From: Roseiarcus sp035656495
GTDB taxonomy: Bacteria > Pseudomonadota > Alphaproteobacteria > Rhizobiales > Beijerinckiaceae
Assembly: GCA_035656495.1 (NCBI GenBank)
Contig: DASRSL010000115.1
Span: 1-61,951, forward strand
Reading direction: 5' to 3'
DNA length: 61,951 nt
Both the position numbers and the translations under genes were made by a program. The notes below the pieces were generated by a model, which was not told where the DNA came from, did not search any database, and saw nothing but the letters and a program-made list of their open reading frames with translations. Below, in pieces: positions 7,113 to 17,536 of the stretch (positions are counted from its first letter, which is position 1; every line of letters begins with the position of its first letter).

Positions 7113-8392
7113 CGGCGAGCCTCCATCGGCCCTTTGCCCCGGGAGGCAAGCCAGGCGCGAAAGGCCTCGTGCAAAACCCCGGCAAGCGCATCGTCCCCGA
7201 TCCGCTCGATGGCTTCGCCGCCGAACGCCTCGAGGAGCATCGCTTCGGCCTCGTCCTTCCGGACGCCGCGGGTCCTGAGGTAGAAAATCTGCTCCGGATC
7301 GAGCGATCCGACGGTCGCGCCATGGCCGCAGACGACGTCGTCGGCGAAAATCTCGAGTTCTGGCTTCGCGTTCATCTGCGCCCGCGGCGACAGCAGGACG
7401 GCCTGCGATTTCATCGCGCCGTCCGTCTTCTGCGCGCCGTTCGCGACGATGACCTTGCCCTGAAACGTGCCGGCGGCCTCGTCGTCGACGATCGCCCGAT
7501 AGAACTCGCGGCTCGTTCCCCCCGGCGCCGAATGGACGAGCTGCAAGGTGGTGTCGGCCCGCCGCTCGCCGTCCAGAAGCGCCAGGCCCCCGAGCGCCGC
7601 CTTCGCCTTCTCACCGACCATTCTGACGAACAGCTGGCGCCGCGAGAGCGTCCCGCCCGAAACCAGCGCGAATGCTTTGAGCTCCGCCCCCGCTCCAATT
7701 TCGATCACCTGGCTTTCGAGGTGCAGTTCGGCCTGACTGTCGACGATGGCGGCGTGCTTCAGCGTCGCGCCCTCCGCGAGCGTCAGCGTCGTCAAGGCAT
7801 GGCGCTGGACGGAGGCGCCGGAGCCTGCGAACGTCTCGATGAAGGAGGCGCGCGCGCCGGCGCCGACAATGATCTCCATGCGCGAATAGACCGACAGCGG
7901 GCCCTCGCCGCTCACAAGGTGGAGAAACTCGACCGGCCCGTCGAGCTCAGCGCCGCCGGACACCTCAACGGCGCAACCGTCGAGGCTCATCGCCTCGGCG
8001 AGCGCGACCATGGGATCGTCCACGGCGAGCGTCTTGCCGCCCCGACGGACGACCGCCGCGCCGGCGGGCAGCCCATCGCTCAGCTGATCGACGAAACGCC
8101 CGTTCAGCAGCACCAGTCGCGCGGCCCCGAGTTTCTTGCGTCGCCCCAATTCCCGCGCCGCGCTTTCGATCTGGGCTCGATCAGGAGCCGGCGCGAGCGG
8201 CGCGGCGTCCGCCATCGCCGCGCGCAAATCCGTGTAGTGCCAGGATTCGACGCGCCGGGTCGGCAGGCCGCGGTCGGCGAATCGCCTGAAGGCGGCGGCG
8301 CGCTCGTGCGAACGCGCCAGCTCCCTTCGCCCCTCGAATTGGCTGATCAGGGTCGACTCGGCGGTCGAGCGGGAAACGGCGTGAGCAGGCAT
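7109..8392 (-). CDS. sufD: Fe-S cluster assembly protein SufD
   Basis: A 427-residue beta-helix protein of the SufB/SufD family and partner of SufB and SufC in the scaffold complex. The N-terminal helical region carries RRVESWHYTDLR, and the C-terminal core contains KTDGAMKSQAVLLSPRAQMN, then ELEIFADDVVCGHGATVGSL, the conserved SufD stretch with cysteine and histidine. Start ATG 8392 lies 10 bases after the sufC stop. SufD is needed for iron entry in the E. coli system. Confidence 0.93.
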   Translation of the reverse strand: MPAHAVSRSTAESTLISQFEGRRELARSHERAAAFRRFADRGLPTRRVESWHYTDLRAAMADAAPLAPAPDRAQIESAARELGRRKKLGAARLVLLNGRFVDQLSDGLPAGAAVVRRGGKTLAVDDPMVALAEAMSLDGCAVEVSGGAELDGPVEFLHLVSGEGPLSVYSRMEIIVGAGARASFIETFAGSGASVQRHALTTLTLAEGATLKHAAIVDSQAELHLESQVIEIGAGAELKAFALVSGGTLSRRQLFVRMVGEKAKAALGGLALLDGERRADTTLQLVHSAPGGTSREFYRAIVDDEAAGTFQGKVIVANGAQKTDGAMKSQAVLLSPRAQMNAKPELEIFADDVVCGHGATVGSLDPEQIFYLRTRGVRKDEAEAMLLEAFGGEAIERIGDDALAGVLHEAFRAWLASRGKGPMEARR

Positions 8393-8402
8393 CACAGGTC
8401 TC

Positions 8403-9152
8403 TCATGCCGCCTCTTCCGCGTAGGCGCTGTAACCGTGGCGCTCGAGCTCGATCGCAAGCTCCGGTCCGCCGCTGGCCACGATGCGGCCGTTCGCCATCA
8501 CGTGCACCGTATCGGGCGTGATGTGGTCGAGAAGCCTTTGATAGTGGGTGATCACCAGAAAGCCCCGACCCGGATCGCGCAAGCCGTTCACGCCGTCGGC
8601 CACGATCCGCAACGCGTCGATGTCGAGCCCCGAATCCGTCTCGTCCAGCACGGCGAGGCGCGGCTGAAGCAGCGCCATCTGCAGCACCTCGAAACGCTTC
8701 TTCTCGCCGCCGGAAAATCCGACATTGAGCGGCCGGCGCAGCATCTCCATGTCGATCTTCAACATCTTCGCCGCTTCGCGGACTCGGCGCATGAAATCGG
8801 GCGTCGTCAGATCGCCCTCGCCGCGCGACCTTCGCTGGGCGTTGAGCGCTGCCTTAAGGAACGTCATCGTCGCCACGCCGGGGATTTCGATCGGATACTG
8901 AAAGGCGAGAAAAACACCCTTTCTGGCGCGCTCGTCCGGATCCCAGTCGAGGATGTCCTCCCCCTCGAGCTTGACCTCGCCCGAGGTGACCTCGTAGTTG
9001 GGCTTGCCGGCGATAACGTATGACAGCGTCGACTTGCCGGAGCCGTTCGGGCCCATGATGGCGGCCACTTCCCCCGCCTGAACCATGAGATTCAGTCCGG
9101 CGAGGATCGACGTGCCGTGCACCGAAACGCTGAGATTCTTGACTTCGAGCAT
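8403..9152 (-). CDS. sufC: Fe-S cluster assembly ATPase SufC
   Basis: A 249-residue soluble ABC-type ATPase. Walker A is GPNGSGKST, the signature is GFSGGEKKR, and Walker B is LAVLDETDSGLD with the D-S-G-L-D form characteristic of SufC. SufC binds SufB and SufD and drives conformational change of the scaffold by ATP hydrolysis. The frame is open 10 codons upstream, but ATG 9152 (MLEVKNLSVSV) is the family start. It follows sufB by 52 bases in the same operon. Confidence 0.95.
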   Translation of the reverse strand: MLEVKNLSVSVHGTSILAGLNLMVQAGEVAAIMGPNGSGKSTLSYVIAGKPNYEVTSGEVKLEGEDILDWDPDERARKGVFLAFQYPIEIPGVATMTFLKAALNAQRRSRGEGDLTTPDFMRRVREAAKMLKIDMEMLRRPLNVGFSGGEKKRFEVLQMALLQPRLAVLDETDSGLDIDALRIVADGVNGLRDPGRGFLVITHYQRLLDHITPDTVHVMANGRIVASGGPELAIELERHGYSAYAEEAA

Positions 9153-9204
9153 CAGGACGCGCCCCAAATGTCTTCTGTGCAAACCGACCAGAGGACGGCC
9201 GCCG

Positions 9205-10674
<1,470 letters not shown>

Positions 10675-10765
10675 ATTCGACTTCTCCTCGCCTTGGCGGT
10701 TTCAAGGACCGCCGGTGGGGGTCTCGATAACGCCCGCTCGGATGGCGTCCAACGCAGGCGATGTG

Positions 10766-10794
10766 AATATGGGGCCTTTGCCGGCCTTTTGCAA
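10766..10794 (-). promoter_or_regulatory. Candidate promoter of the suf operon
   Basis: On the minus strand TTGCAA (10789-10794) and CATATT (10766-10771) are separated by exactly 17 bases, about 95 bases upstream of sufB and after the ppx stop. The spacer contains the repeated AAGGCC unit. Iron- or redox-responsive control is typical for suf, but I cannot assign a specific operator. Confidence 0.45.
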
Positions 10795-10856
10795 ATGATC
10801 GGCGTCCCGCAGGGGGACTTTCGGCCGCATATTTCACGGAAGGTATCCGTTATGCT

Positions 10857-12365
10857 TCAGAGCGCCGCTCTGATCTCCGGGTCTCCTCCGATCAACCGCG
10901 CGAATTGCCGCATCCGGGACTGAAGACGTTCGCTGCTCAGGGACGCCAGCGCCGCCGGCAGCGTCAGCACCACACGCCCTTTCTCGCAGATCATCGGGGC
11001 GCGCGGCAGGACCCCCGGCATGGCGGCGGATATGTTGTAGGCGACCCGCATCGCGGCGCCGATGATGCGCGCCCGGTCGAGTTGACGGGCGTTCACCAGG
11101 GCGCGCGACTGGGGCGTGACAAAGTCCTCGTTCGAGAGGTGGCGATACGCGGCGGCAAGCGCGAGAAACGCGCGGGAGGGATGGTCGACCCCGATAAAGG
11201 CCGAATTGGCGACGAGATCATACGCCTGCGCGCCGCGGTAGTCGGGATGGGCGCGCCAGGAAATATCGGACAACAGGCAGGCGGCGTGACGCAGGCGACG
11301 GTCTTCCTCCTCTTCCTCGAGGTGCGTCGTTGCAATCAGCCGGCTCGTCCAGTCAAAAAGCTCCTCGCCATGCGCGGGCGCGCGCGAGCGCAGGCGGTTG
11401 AATTCCCAAGCGGCGACGATCAGGGGGTCTTCCGCTTGCGTCTCCGAGGGAAGCTGCGAATAAAGCAGGCCTTCGCGAACCCCGAGCGCCGACACGACGA
11501 TCTCCTTCGGGTTGGCCTGCCGGATGACTTCCTCGATCACCGCCGCTCCGTAGGCCAGAAGCGGACGCCGGGCCGAGGAGACGGCCTCGATCGCTATCAG
11601 CGCCTCGGCCTCGATCCGTTCGACGAGTCTGGCGAACTCGAGGGCGTCGCGCGACGGGATCACGTAATTGTGCATGACGTTCATCGGGTACTGTCTTTGC
11701 CGCATGTGCAGCCGCGCGAGCGCGCGCCACGTCCCCCCGACCGCGTAAAACGTCCGCCCCGGCAGGGACTGCAACAGTTTGACGTTCGACAGCGTCTCGC
11801 GGACGATCTTCGCCGCCTTCTTGGGCGAGCGCTCCGAAAGATCCATCAGCGAGAGGCTGCCGAGCGGCAGGGTGATCCCTGCGCCGGCGTCGCCGCTCCT
11901 GATCTCCGTCAATTCGAGCGATCCCCCGCCGAGGTCGCCGACGATTCCGTCCGCGTTGTGAATGGAGCTGGCGACCCCGAGCGCGGAAAGCCGGGCCTCT
12001 CGCTGGCCGCTGAGCAGCTCGATCTCGCACCCGATGGCGCGCTCGGCCAGGGAAAGGAACTGCGGTCCGTTCGCCGCGTCGCGAACGGCGGCCGTCGCGA
12101 CGCTGCGCACGTCGCTGATCCGCATGATGTCGCAGAGAACGCGAAACCGCTGAAGAGCGGCGAGCGCCTTGGCCACCCCGTCTTCCGGCAAGAGCCCGCT
12201 TGTCGCCACTCCCCTTCCCAGACCGCACAACGCCCTTTCGTTGAAGGTCGGCGTCGGCGCGCGGCAATGCGATTCGTATGCGACGAGCCGGACTGAATTC
12301 GAGCCGATGTCGACGATCGCGACCGGCTTGCCGGGCAATCGCGCCTGCGCTGGACTGTCCGACAT
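10857..12365 (-). CDS. ppx: Exopolyphosphatase / Ppx-GppA phosphatase
   Basis: A 502-residue protein of the actin-like ASKHA fold. The phosphate-1 loop VDIGSNSVRLVAYE is at residues 17-30, and the phosphate-2 loop GDLGGGSLELTEI is near residue 143. A C-terminal HD-like helical region follows (HAACLLSDISWRAHPD). It would hydrolyse terminal phosphate from polyphosphate and possibly pppGpp. It lies 42 bases downstream of ppk1 on the same strand, so synthesis and degradation of polyphosphate are encoded together. ATG 12365 is the only reasonable start. Confidence 0.93.
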   Translation of the reverse strand: MSDSPAQARLPGKPVAIVDIGSNSVRLVAYESHCRAPTPTFNERALCGLGRGVATSGLLPEDGVAKALAALQRFRVLCDIMRISDVRSVATAAVRDAANGPQFLSLAERAIGCEIELLSGQREARLSALGVASSIHNADGIVGDLGGGSLELTEIRSGDAGAGITLPLGSLSLMDLSERSPKKAAKIVRETLSNVKLLQSLPGRTFYAVGGTWRALARLHMRQRQYPMNVMHNYVIPSRDALEFARLVERIEAEALIAIEAVSSARRPLLAYGAAVIEEVIRQANPKEIVVSALGVREGLLYSQLPSETQAEDPLIVAAWEFNRLRSRAPAHGEELFDWTSRLIATTHLEEEEEDRRLRHAACLLSDISWRAHPDYRGAQAYDLVANSAFIGVDHPSRAFLALAAAYRHLSNEDFVTPQSRALVNARQLDRARIIGAAMRVAYNISAAMPGVLPRAPMICEKGRVVLTLPAALASLSSERLQSRMRQFARLIGGDPEIRAAL

Positions 12366-12407
12366 CGTCGATCCGCCTGGAAACCCTCGCCTCCGCGCGG
12401 TCCTCTA

Positions 12408-14606
12408 TCAGGGGCGCCAGCGCAACGCCATCGGAAACGATTCCTTCAGCGCGTGCCCGCGCCCCGACAGGCTTGGATAGGTGAGGAAATATTTGTGCGC
12501 GTTGAACGGCTGCTCGCCCGGCGCCGGCTCGATGCGTTCGCTCGAACCGTCCGCCAGGATCCGGAAGCTGTGCTGATTGTCCATCAGATTGGCTTCCATG
12601 ATCTGATTGAGCACATGCTCGTGCACGGTCGGATTGACCAGGGAAATCAGCGCTTCCACCCGCCGGTCGAGGTTCCGCTGCATCAGATCGGCGGACGAAA
12701 TAAACACGCGCGCCTTCGGATGCGGCAGCCCATAGCCGGCGCCGAAGGCGTAGATGCGCGCGTGCTCCAGGAACCGCCCGACGATGGACTTCACGCGAAT
12801 GTTGTCCGATAGTCCCGGTACGCTTGGCCGCAGGCAGCAGATGCCGCGAATGACCAGTTCGATCCGGACGCCCGCGCGGCTCGCCTCATAGAGCGCGTCG
12901 ATGATTTCCGGATCGACGAGGGCATTGCATTTCATCCAGATTTGAGCGGGTTTGCCGAGCGCCGCGTGGTCGATCTCGTCCGCGATGTTGCGCAGGAGCG
13001 TCTTCTTCAGCGTGATCGGCGAGATGGACATCTGCTCGAGCCCGTCGGGCTCGGCGTAGCCGGTGATGAAATTGAAAATCCGGGCGACGTCGCGGCCAAT
13101 CGCAGGCTCCGCCGTGAAGAGCGAGAGGTCGGCGTAAATCTTCGCGGTCACCGGATGGTAATTGCCGGTGCCTAGATGGCAGTAGCTGACGAGCGCGCCT
13201 GCTTCGCGGCGGACCACCAAGGACAGCTTGGCGTGGGTCTTCAGCTCGATGAATCCGTAAACGACCTGCGCGCCAACGCGCTCGAGGTCGCGGGCCCAGC
13301 GGATGTTCGCCTCCTCGTCGAAGCGCGCCTTCAACTCGATCAGCGCGGTGACTGATTTTCCGGACTCCGCGGCCTCGATCAGGGCGCGAACGATCGGGCT
13401 GTCGGCGGAGGTCCGATAGAGCGTCTGCTTGATCGCCACGACGCTGGGATCGCGCGCCGCCTGATTGAGAAATTGAATGACGACGTCGAAGGACTCGTAA
13501 GGATGATGGACCACGAGATCTTTCTGTCGGATTGCGGCGAAACAATCACCTGCCTGTTCCTTGACCCGCTCGGGGAAGCGAGGCGTGTACGGAGGGAATT
13601 TCAGCTCGGGACGGTCGATCGTCGCCAGCTGCGACAAGTCGTTCAACGCCAGCATCCCGTCGATCAACACAATGCCGGACGGAACGACGTCGACGTCGCC
13701 GGCCACGAAGGCGCGCAGCGACTCGGGCGTGCTGGCCTCGATTTCCAGCCGAATGACCGAACCGCGGCGACGCCGCTTGAGGGCAGTCTCGTAAAGGCGG
13801 ACTAGGTCCTCCGCCTCCTCCTCGACTTCGATGTCACTGTCGCGGATGACCCGGAACGCGCCTTCGCCGAGCACTTCATAGCCTGGAAACAGGAGGCCGA
13901 TGAACGCGACGATCAGGCGATCCAGGGTCACGAAACGCGCCGTCGCGCCGACCTGGCCGTCCGGGAGACGCACGAAGCGCTCGACGCTGCCTGGAACGCG
14001 CACGAGCGCGCTCATCGTTCGGCCGTCCTGCGGGTTGAGCAGTTCGAGCGCCAGGGTGAATCCCAGATTGGGGATGAACGGAAACGGATGCGCAGGATCG
14101 ATGGCGAGGGGCGTGAGAATCGGAAAGACGCGCTGAAGGAAGTACTCCTGCAGCCAGTCCCGCTCGCGCCGCGTCAGATCGGCGACGTCGAGGATGACGA
14201 TTGCGCTCGAAGTCAGTTCGGACCGCAGGGCGCGCCACCGCTCCTGTTGAGAGGCGACAAGGGACGCCACCCGCTCGCTGATGCGCTCGAGTTGTTCGGC
14301 CGGGGTTCGGCCGTCGTCGGAAACTTCGGTGACGCCCGACAGGACCTGCCCCACCAACCCCGCCACCCGAACCATGAAGAATTCATCGAGATTGTTGCCC
14401 GAGATCGACAGGAACCGGAGCTTTTCGAGCAGCGGGTGTTGCGGATTGGCCGCCTCCTCCAGCACTCGCCGGTTGAACTCCAGCCAGGACAGCTCGCGAT
14501 TGATGAAACGTTCCGGCGAGGACAACAGGGGCGACGCCTCCGCCTCCTCCGCAAGCGACTCGACCGTCACGGCGACGAGATCCTTCTTCGCAAGGCGGCG
14601 CGCCAC
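12408..14606 (-). CDS. ppk1: Polyphosphate kinase 1
   Basis: A 732-residue enzyme that reversibly polymerises the gamma-phosphate of ATP into polyphosphate. The N domain starts near RFINRELSWLEFNRRVLEEA, and the phospholipase-D-like catalytic halves contain ELKTHAKLSLVVRRE (the histidine that becomes phosphorylated), YCHLGTGNYHPVTAKIY, and FLEHARIYAFG with the second catalytic histidine. Length is slightly above the usual 690-720 because of a short N-terminal extension. It heads a two-gene unit with ppx. Confidence 0.95.
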   Translation of the reverse strand: MARRLAKKDLVAVTVESLAEEAEASPLLSSPERFINRELSWLEFNRRVLEEAANPQHPLLEKLRFLSISGNNLDEFFMVRVAGLVGQVLSGVTEVSDDGRTPAEQLERISERVASLVASQQERWRALRSELTSSAIVILDVADLTRRERDWLQEYFLQRVFPILTPLAIDPAHPFPFIPNLGFTLALELLNPQDGRTMSALVRVPGSVERFVRLPDGQVGATARFVTLDRLIVAFIGLLFPGYEVLGEGAFRVIRDSDIEVEEEAEDLVRLYETALKRRRRGSVIRLEIEASTPESLRAFVAGDVDVVPSGIVLIDGMLALNDLSQLATIDRPELKFPPYTPRFPERVKEQAGDCFAAIRQKDLVVHHPYESFDVVIQFLNQAARDPSVVAIKQTLYRTSADSPIVRALIEAAESGKSVTALIELKARFDEEANIRWARDLERVGAQVVYGFIELKTHAKLSLVVRREAGALVSYCHLGTGNYHPVTAKIYADLSLFTAEPAIGRDVARIFNFITGYAEPDGLEQMSISPITLKKTLLRNIADEIDHAALGKPAQIWMKCNALVDPEIIDALYEASRAGVRIELVIRGICCLRPSVPGLSDNIRVKSIVGRFLEHARIYAFGAGYGLPHPKARVFISSADLMQRNLDRRVEALISLVNPTVHEHVLNQIMEANLMDNQHSFRILADGSSERIEPAPGEQPFNAHKYFLTYPSLSGRGHALKESFPMALRWRP

Positions 14607-14668
14607 GCAAAACTCCGCTCATCAAGGGGGCGCGACTTTGGAGCAAAATCCGTTGCGCGCCAAGCTCG

Positions 14669-15262
14669 TCAGCCGACGCCCGCGGCGCGCAGGGCTCTCG
14701 CGACCGCCTTCAGCGCCTCCGGGTAGATCCGGTGCTCCTCGGCGAGAACCCGGGCCGCCAGGACTTCCGCATCGTCGCCCGGTAAAATGGGCACGCGCGC
14801 TTGCGCGACGATGGGGCCCGCGTCGAGCTCCGCCGAGACATGGTGCACTGTGCAGCCGTGTTCGGCTCGCCGCTCGGCAAGGGCGCGCTCATGCGTGCGC
14901 AAACCGCGCAGGTCCGGCAACAGAGAGGGGTGGACGTTGAGAATCCGGCCGACCCACCGCTCGACGAAATCCGCGCTCAAGATGCGCATGAAGCCGGCGA
15001 GGCAGACGAGTTCGACCCGGGCCTTCCGAAGGCGCGCGTCGAGGGCCGCCTCGAACGCCGGTTTGTCCGGGAAAAGCCGAAAGTCCATCGACTCGGCCGC
15101 GACGCCCGCCTCGCGCGCGGCCTCGAGTCCGGCCGCTCGGGGTCGGTCGGATAGCACGAGCGCGATCTCGGCCGGGAAGTCGGGCCGTCGCGCCGCCGCG
15201 ACCAGCGCCTTCATATTGGACCCTCGGCCGGATATGAGGATCGCCGTTCGAACGCGCTCCAT
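14669..15262 (-). CDS. purN: Phosphoribosylglycinamide formyltransferase (folate-dependent)
   Basis: A 197-residue GAR transformylase, step three of purine synthesis, using 10-formyl-THF. ILISGRGSNMKAL is the N-terminal phosphate loop; LNVHPSLLPDLRG carries the catalytic asparagine and histidine, and VHHVSAELDAGPIVAQ carries the catalytic aspartate. The frame stays open far upstream, but ATG 15262 overlaps the purM stop by one base (TGATG), the usual purMN coupling in this group, and gives the family length. Confidence 0.94.
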   Translation of the reverse strand: MERVRTAILISGRGSNMKALVAAARRPDFPAEIALVLSDRPRAAGLEAAREAGVAAESMDFRLFPDKPAFEAALDARLRKARVELVCLAGFMRILSADFVERWVGRILNVHPSLLPDLRGLRTHERALAERRAEHGCTVHHVSAELDAGPIVAQARVPILPGDDAEVLAARVLAEEHRIYPEALKAVARALRAAGVG

Positions 15263-16326
15263 CACAAGGCCAGCCGTCCTTCGGTGACGACGCGCCGGCC
15301 GCGAGGCTCGACCAGCCGGCCGATCAGAGTGGGCGTCAGGCCCGCGAGCGCAAGCGCCCCGCACGTCTCCGCCTCGCGCTCGCGCGAAACGAAGACCGCC
15401 ATTCCGAAACCGCAATTGAAGGTGCGCAGCATTTCCTGCTCGGCAATCCCGCCTACGGCCGCCAGCCACGAGAAGACCGGCGGCGGGGCGAAGGCGTCGA
15501 GATCGAGGAGGACCGCAAGACCGTCGCCGACGACGCGCGGCAGATTCTCGGGATAACCTCCGCCGGTGATGTGGGCGAGCGCCAATATGCCGGGAGCGCG
15601 AGCCAGCGCCTCGAGAAGCGGCCGCACGTAGAGCCGCGTCGGGGTCAACAGCGCGGCCGCGAGCGAACGGGAGGGCTCGAAAGGGGCAGGCGACTCCCAC
15701 ACGAGACCGGAGCGCTCGACGACGCGCCGCACCAGAGAAAAGCCGTTCGAGTGGAGCCCCGACGACGGCAAGCCGAACACCGCGTCTCCGGCCCTCAGCC
15801 CGCCGCGCGGAAGCAGCCTGCCGCGCTCGGCCGCCCCGACTGCGAAGCCCGCCAGATCGAAGTCGCCGGGAGCATAGAGCCCCGGCATTTCCGCAGTTTC
15901 GCCCCCGATGAGCGCGCAGCCGGATTGCGCACAACCTTCCGCGACGCCTTTGACGACGGCGGCCGCGACATCCTCATCGAGCCTGCCGGCGGCGAAATAA
16001 TCGAGAAACAGAAGCGGCTCGGCGCCCTGGACGACAATGTCGTTGACGCACATCGCCACCAGATCGATGCCGATCGTATCGTAGATGCCGCTCTCGATCG
16101 CGATCTTCACCTTGGTGCCGACGCCGTCGTTGGCGGCGACGAGAATCGGATCGACGAATCCGGCCGCTTTCAGGTCGAAAAGCCCGCCAAACCCGCCCAA
16201 TTCTGCCTCGGCGCCGGGTCGGCGCGTCGCTCGCGCCAGGGGTTTGATCCGCTCGACGAGGCGTTTGCCGACATCGATGGCGACGCCGGCGTCGGCGTAG
16301 GTCAAAGGCTTGCGGCGCTCGGGCAT
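15262..16326 (-). CDS. purM: Phosphoribosylformylglycinamidine cyclo-ligase (AIR synthetase)
   Basis: A 354-residue ATP-dependent enzyme, step five of purine synthesis. Residues 1-30 contain YADAGVAIDVG, then VAANDGVGTKVKIA, IGIDLVAMCVNDI and the GGETAEMPG motif at about residues 140-148, all standard PurM signatures. The C-terminal half has FGLPSSGLHSNGFSLVRR and ITGGGYPENLPRV. It is the first gene of a purM-purN unit. The 16327-16551 gap upstream must hold its promoter; I see no clear boxes there. Confidence 0.95.
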   Translation of the reverse strand: MPERRKPLTYADAGVAIDVGKRLVERIKPLARATRRPGAEAELGGFGGLFDLKAAGFVDPILVAANDGVGTKVKIAIESGIYDTIGIDLVAMCVNDIVVQGAEPLLFLDYFAAGRLDEDVAAAVVKGVAEGCAQSGCALIGGETAEMPGLYAPGDFDLAGFAVGAAERGRLLPRGGLRAGDAVFGLPSSGLHSNGFSLVRRVVERSGLVWESPAPFEPSRSLAAALLTPTRLYVRPLLEALARAPGILALAHITGGGYPENLPRVVGDGLAVLLDLDAFAPPPVFSWLAAVGGIAEQEMLRTFNCGFGMAVFVSREREAETCGALALAGLTPTLIGRLVEPRGRRVVTEGRLAL

Positions 16327-16551
16327 CGGCGCTCCAGAGGGATATTGAAGACGGGGTAATCACTCGCCATGGCTCGCGCAAGAGATGGCGTCGGCGCAGG
16401 TCTCCCAAGGCCCGTTCGATCATGTTAGCTTGGCGCCGGGCAGCGTCGCGAAGCCTGAATCCCGCGCGGCGCGCCGGGTCGGAGGGCACGGTCTTGCCGG
16501 GATGAGCTTCGATCCATCCGATCGAATCGCAATCCGGGACCCCAGCAACGA

Positions 16552-17103
16552 ATGAAATTCTCTCAGATTCTGAGCAATATTCCCAATCTGATTACGTTGG
16601 CAAGGATGCTGATGACGCCGTTGGCGATTTCGATGATCATCGCGCAACGCTTCATGCCGGCGTTCATGATTTTTCTTCTCGCCGGCGTTTCCGATGCGGC
16701 TGACGGGTTTATAGCCAAGAATTTCGATCTTCGCAGCGAACTCGGGGCCTATCTCGACCCTCTGGCGGATAAGGCGCTTCTGATCTCCATTTACGTATCG
16801 CTGGCCGTCTACGCCGGATTGCCGGCCTGGCTCGCCATTGCGGTCGTGTCGCGCGACGTCATGATTCTCGTCGCCGTCATGGTTTCCTGGCTGATGGACA
16901 AGCCGGTCGAGATACGCCCGGTGTGGGTATCGAAGATCAACACCGCCGCTCAGATTGCCCTCGCCGGCTTCGCCCTTGGCGCCCGCGCCTACGGCTTCAG
17001 CCTGCAGCCTGTCCAGACCGTTCTCGAATGGACGGTCGCCGCGACGACCTTCGCCTCCGGCGGCGTCTATATCGCGCAATGGCTCGATCACATGAGCCGA
17101 TAG
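16552..17103 (+). CDS. CDP-alcohol phosphatidyltransferase family protein
   Basis: A 183-residue integral membrane enzyme with about five or six hydrophobic helices. The family motif D-G-x2-A-x9-G-x3-D-x3-D is present as DGFIAKNFDLRSELGAYLD then PLAD (residues about 47-70); the usual AR is AK here. Such enzymes join a CDP-activated lipid to an alcohol, for example glycerol phosphate (PgsA) or cardiolipin precursors. The start SQILSNIPNLITLARMLM is PgsA-like. It is the first gene of a plus-strand cluster, 10 bases before the VOC gene. Substrate is not certain; this shorter form is probably a PgsA paralogue. Confidence 0.8.
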   Translation: MKFSQILSNIPNLITLARMLMTPLAISMIIAQRFMPAFMIFLLAGVSDAADGFIAKNFDLRSELGAYLDPLADKALLISIYVSLAVYAGLPAWLAIAVVSRDVMILVAVMVSWLMDKPVEIRPVWVSKINTAAQIALAGFALGARAYGFSLQPVQTVLEWTVAATTFASGGVYIAQWLDHMSR

Positions 17104-17113
17104 GCGCCGACCA

Positions 17114-17536
17114 ATGATCAGGAGCCTCTCAGCGATCACCCTCCTTGTTCCCAGTTACGACGAGGGCTTGGCCTTCTTCGTGGGCGCGCTCGGCTTCGCC
17201 GTCCAAGAAGACGTTCCCCTCGGGCCAGAAAAGCGCTGGGTCGTCGTGTCGCCGTCCCGCGGCGCCGGAGCTTCGATCGTCCTCGCGGTTCCCGGCGACG
17301 AGCGGCAGCGCCAGAGAATCGGCGACCAGACCGGCGGGCGGGTCGGTTACTTTCTTGTCACCGACGACTTCCAGAAAGACTATGCCGCGATGCGGGCCCG
17401 CGGAGTGACGTTTCTCGAGACGCCGCGCAACGAGCGCTACGGCATGGTTGCGGTCTTCGTCGACCCGTGGGGTGGAAAGTGGGACCTCCTGCAGCCGACC
17501 GGGGTGAGTGGAGAGCAGGCGAGTTCCGGGCCGTGA
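17114..17536 (+). CDS. VOC family protein (glyoxalase-like)
   Basis: A 140-residue two-module VOC fold: LSAITLLVPSYDEGLAFFVG at the N-terminus, GYFLVTDDFQKDYAAMRARG in the second module, and a C-terminal RYGMVAVFVDPWGGKWDLLQ, the standard final strand. Ligand is unknown. It lies between a phospholipid enzyme and a PerM-type transporter and overlaps the latter by four bases (GTGA at 17533-17536). Confidence 0.82.
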   Translation: MIRSLSAITLLVPSYDEGLAFFVGALGFAVQEDVPLGPEKRWVVVSPSRGAGASIVLAVPGDERQRQRIGDQTGGRVGYFLVTDDFQKDYAAMRARGVTFLETPRNERYGMVAVFVDPWGGKWDLLQPTGVSGEQASSGP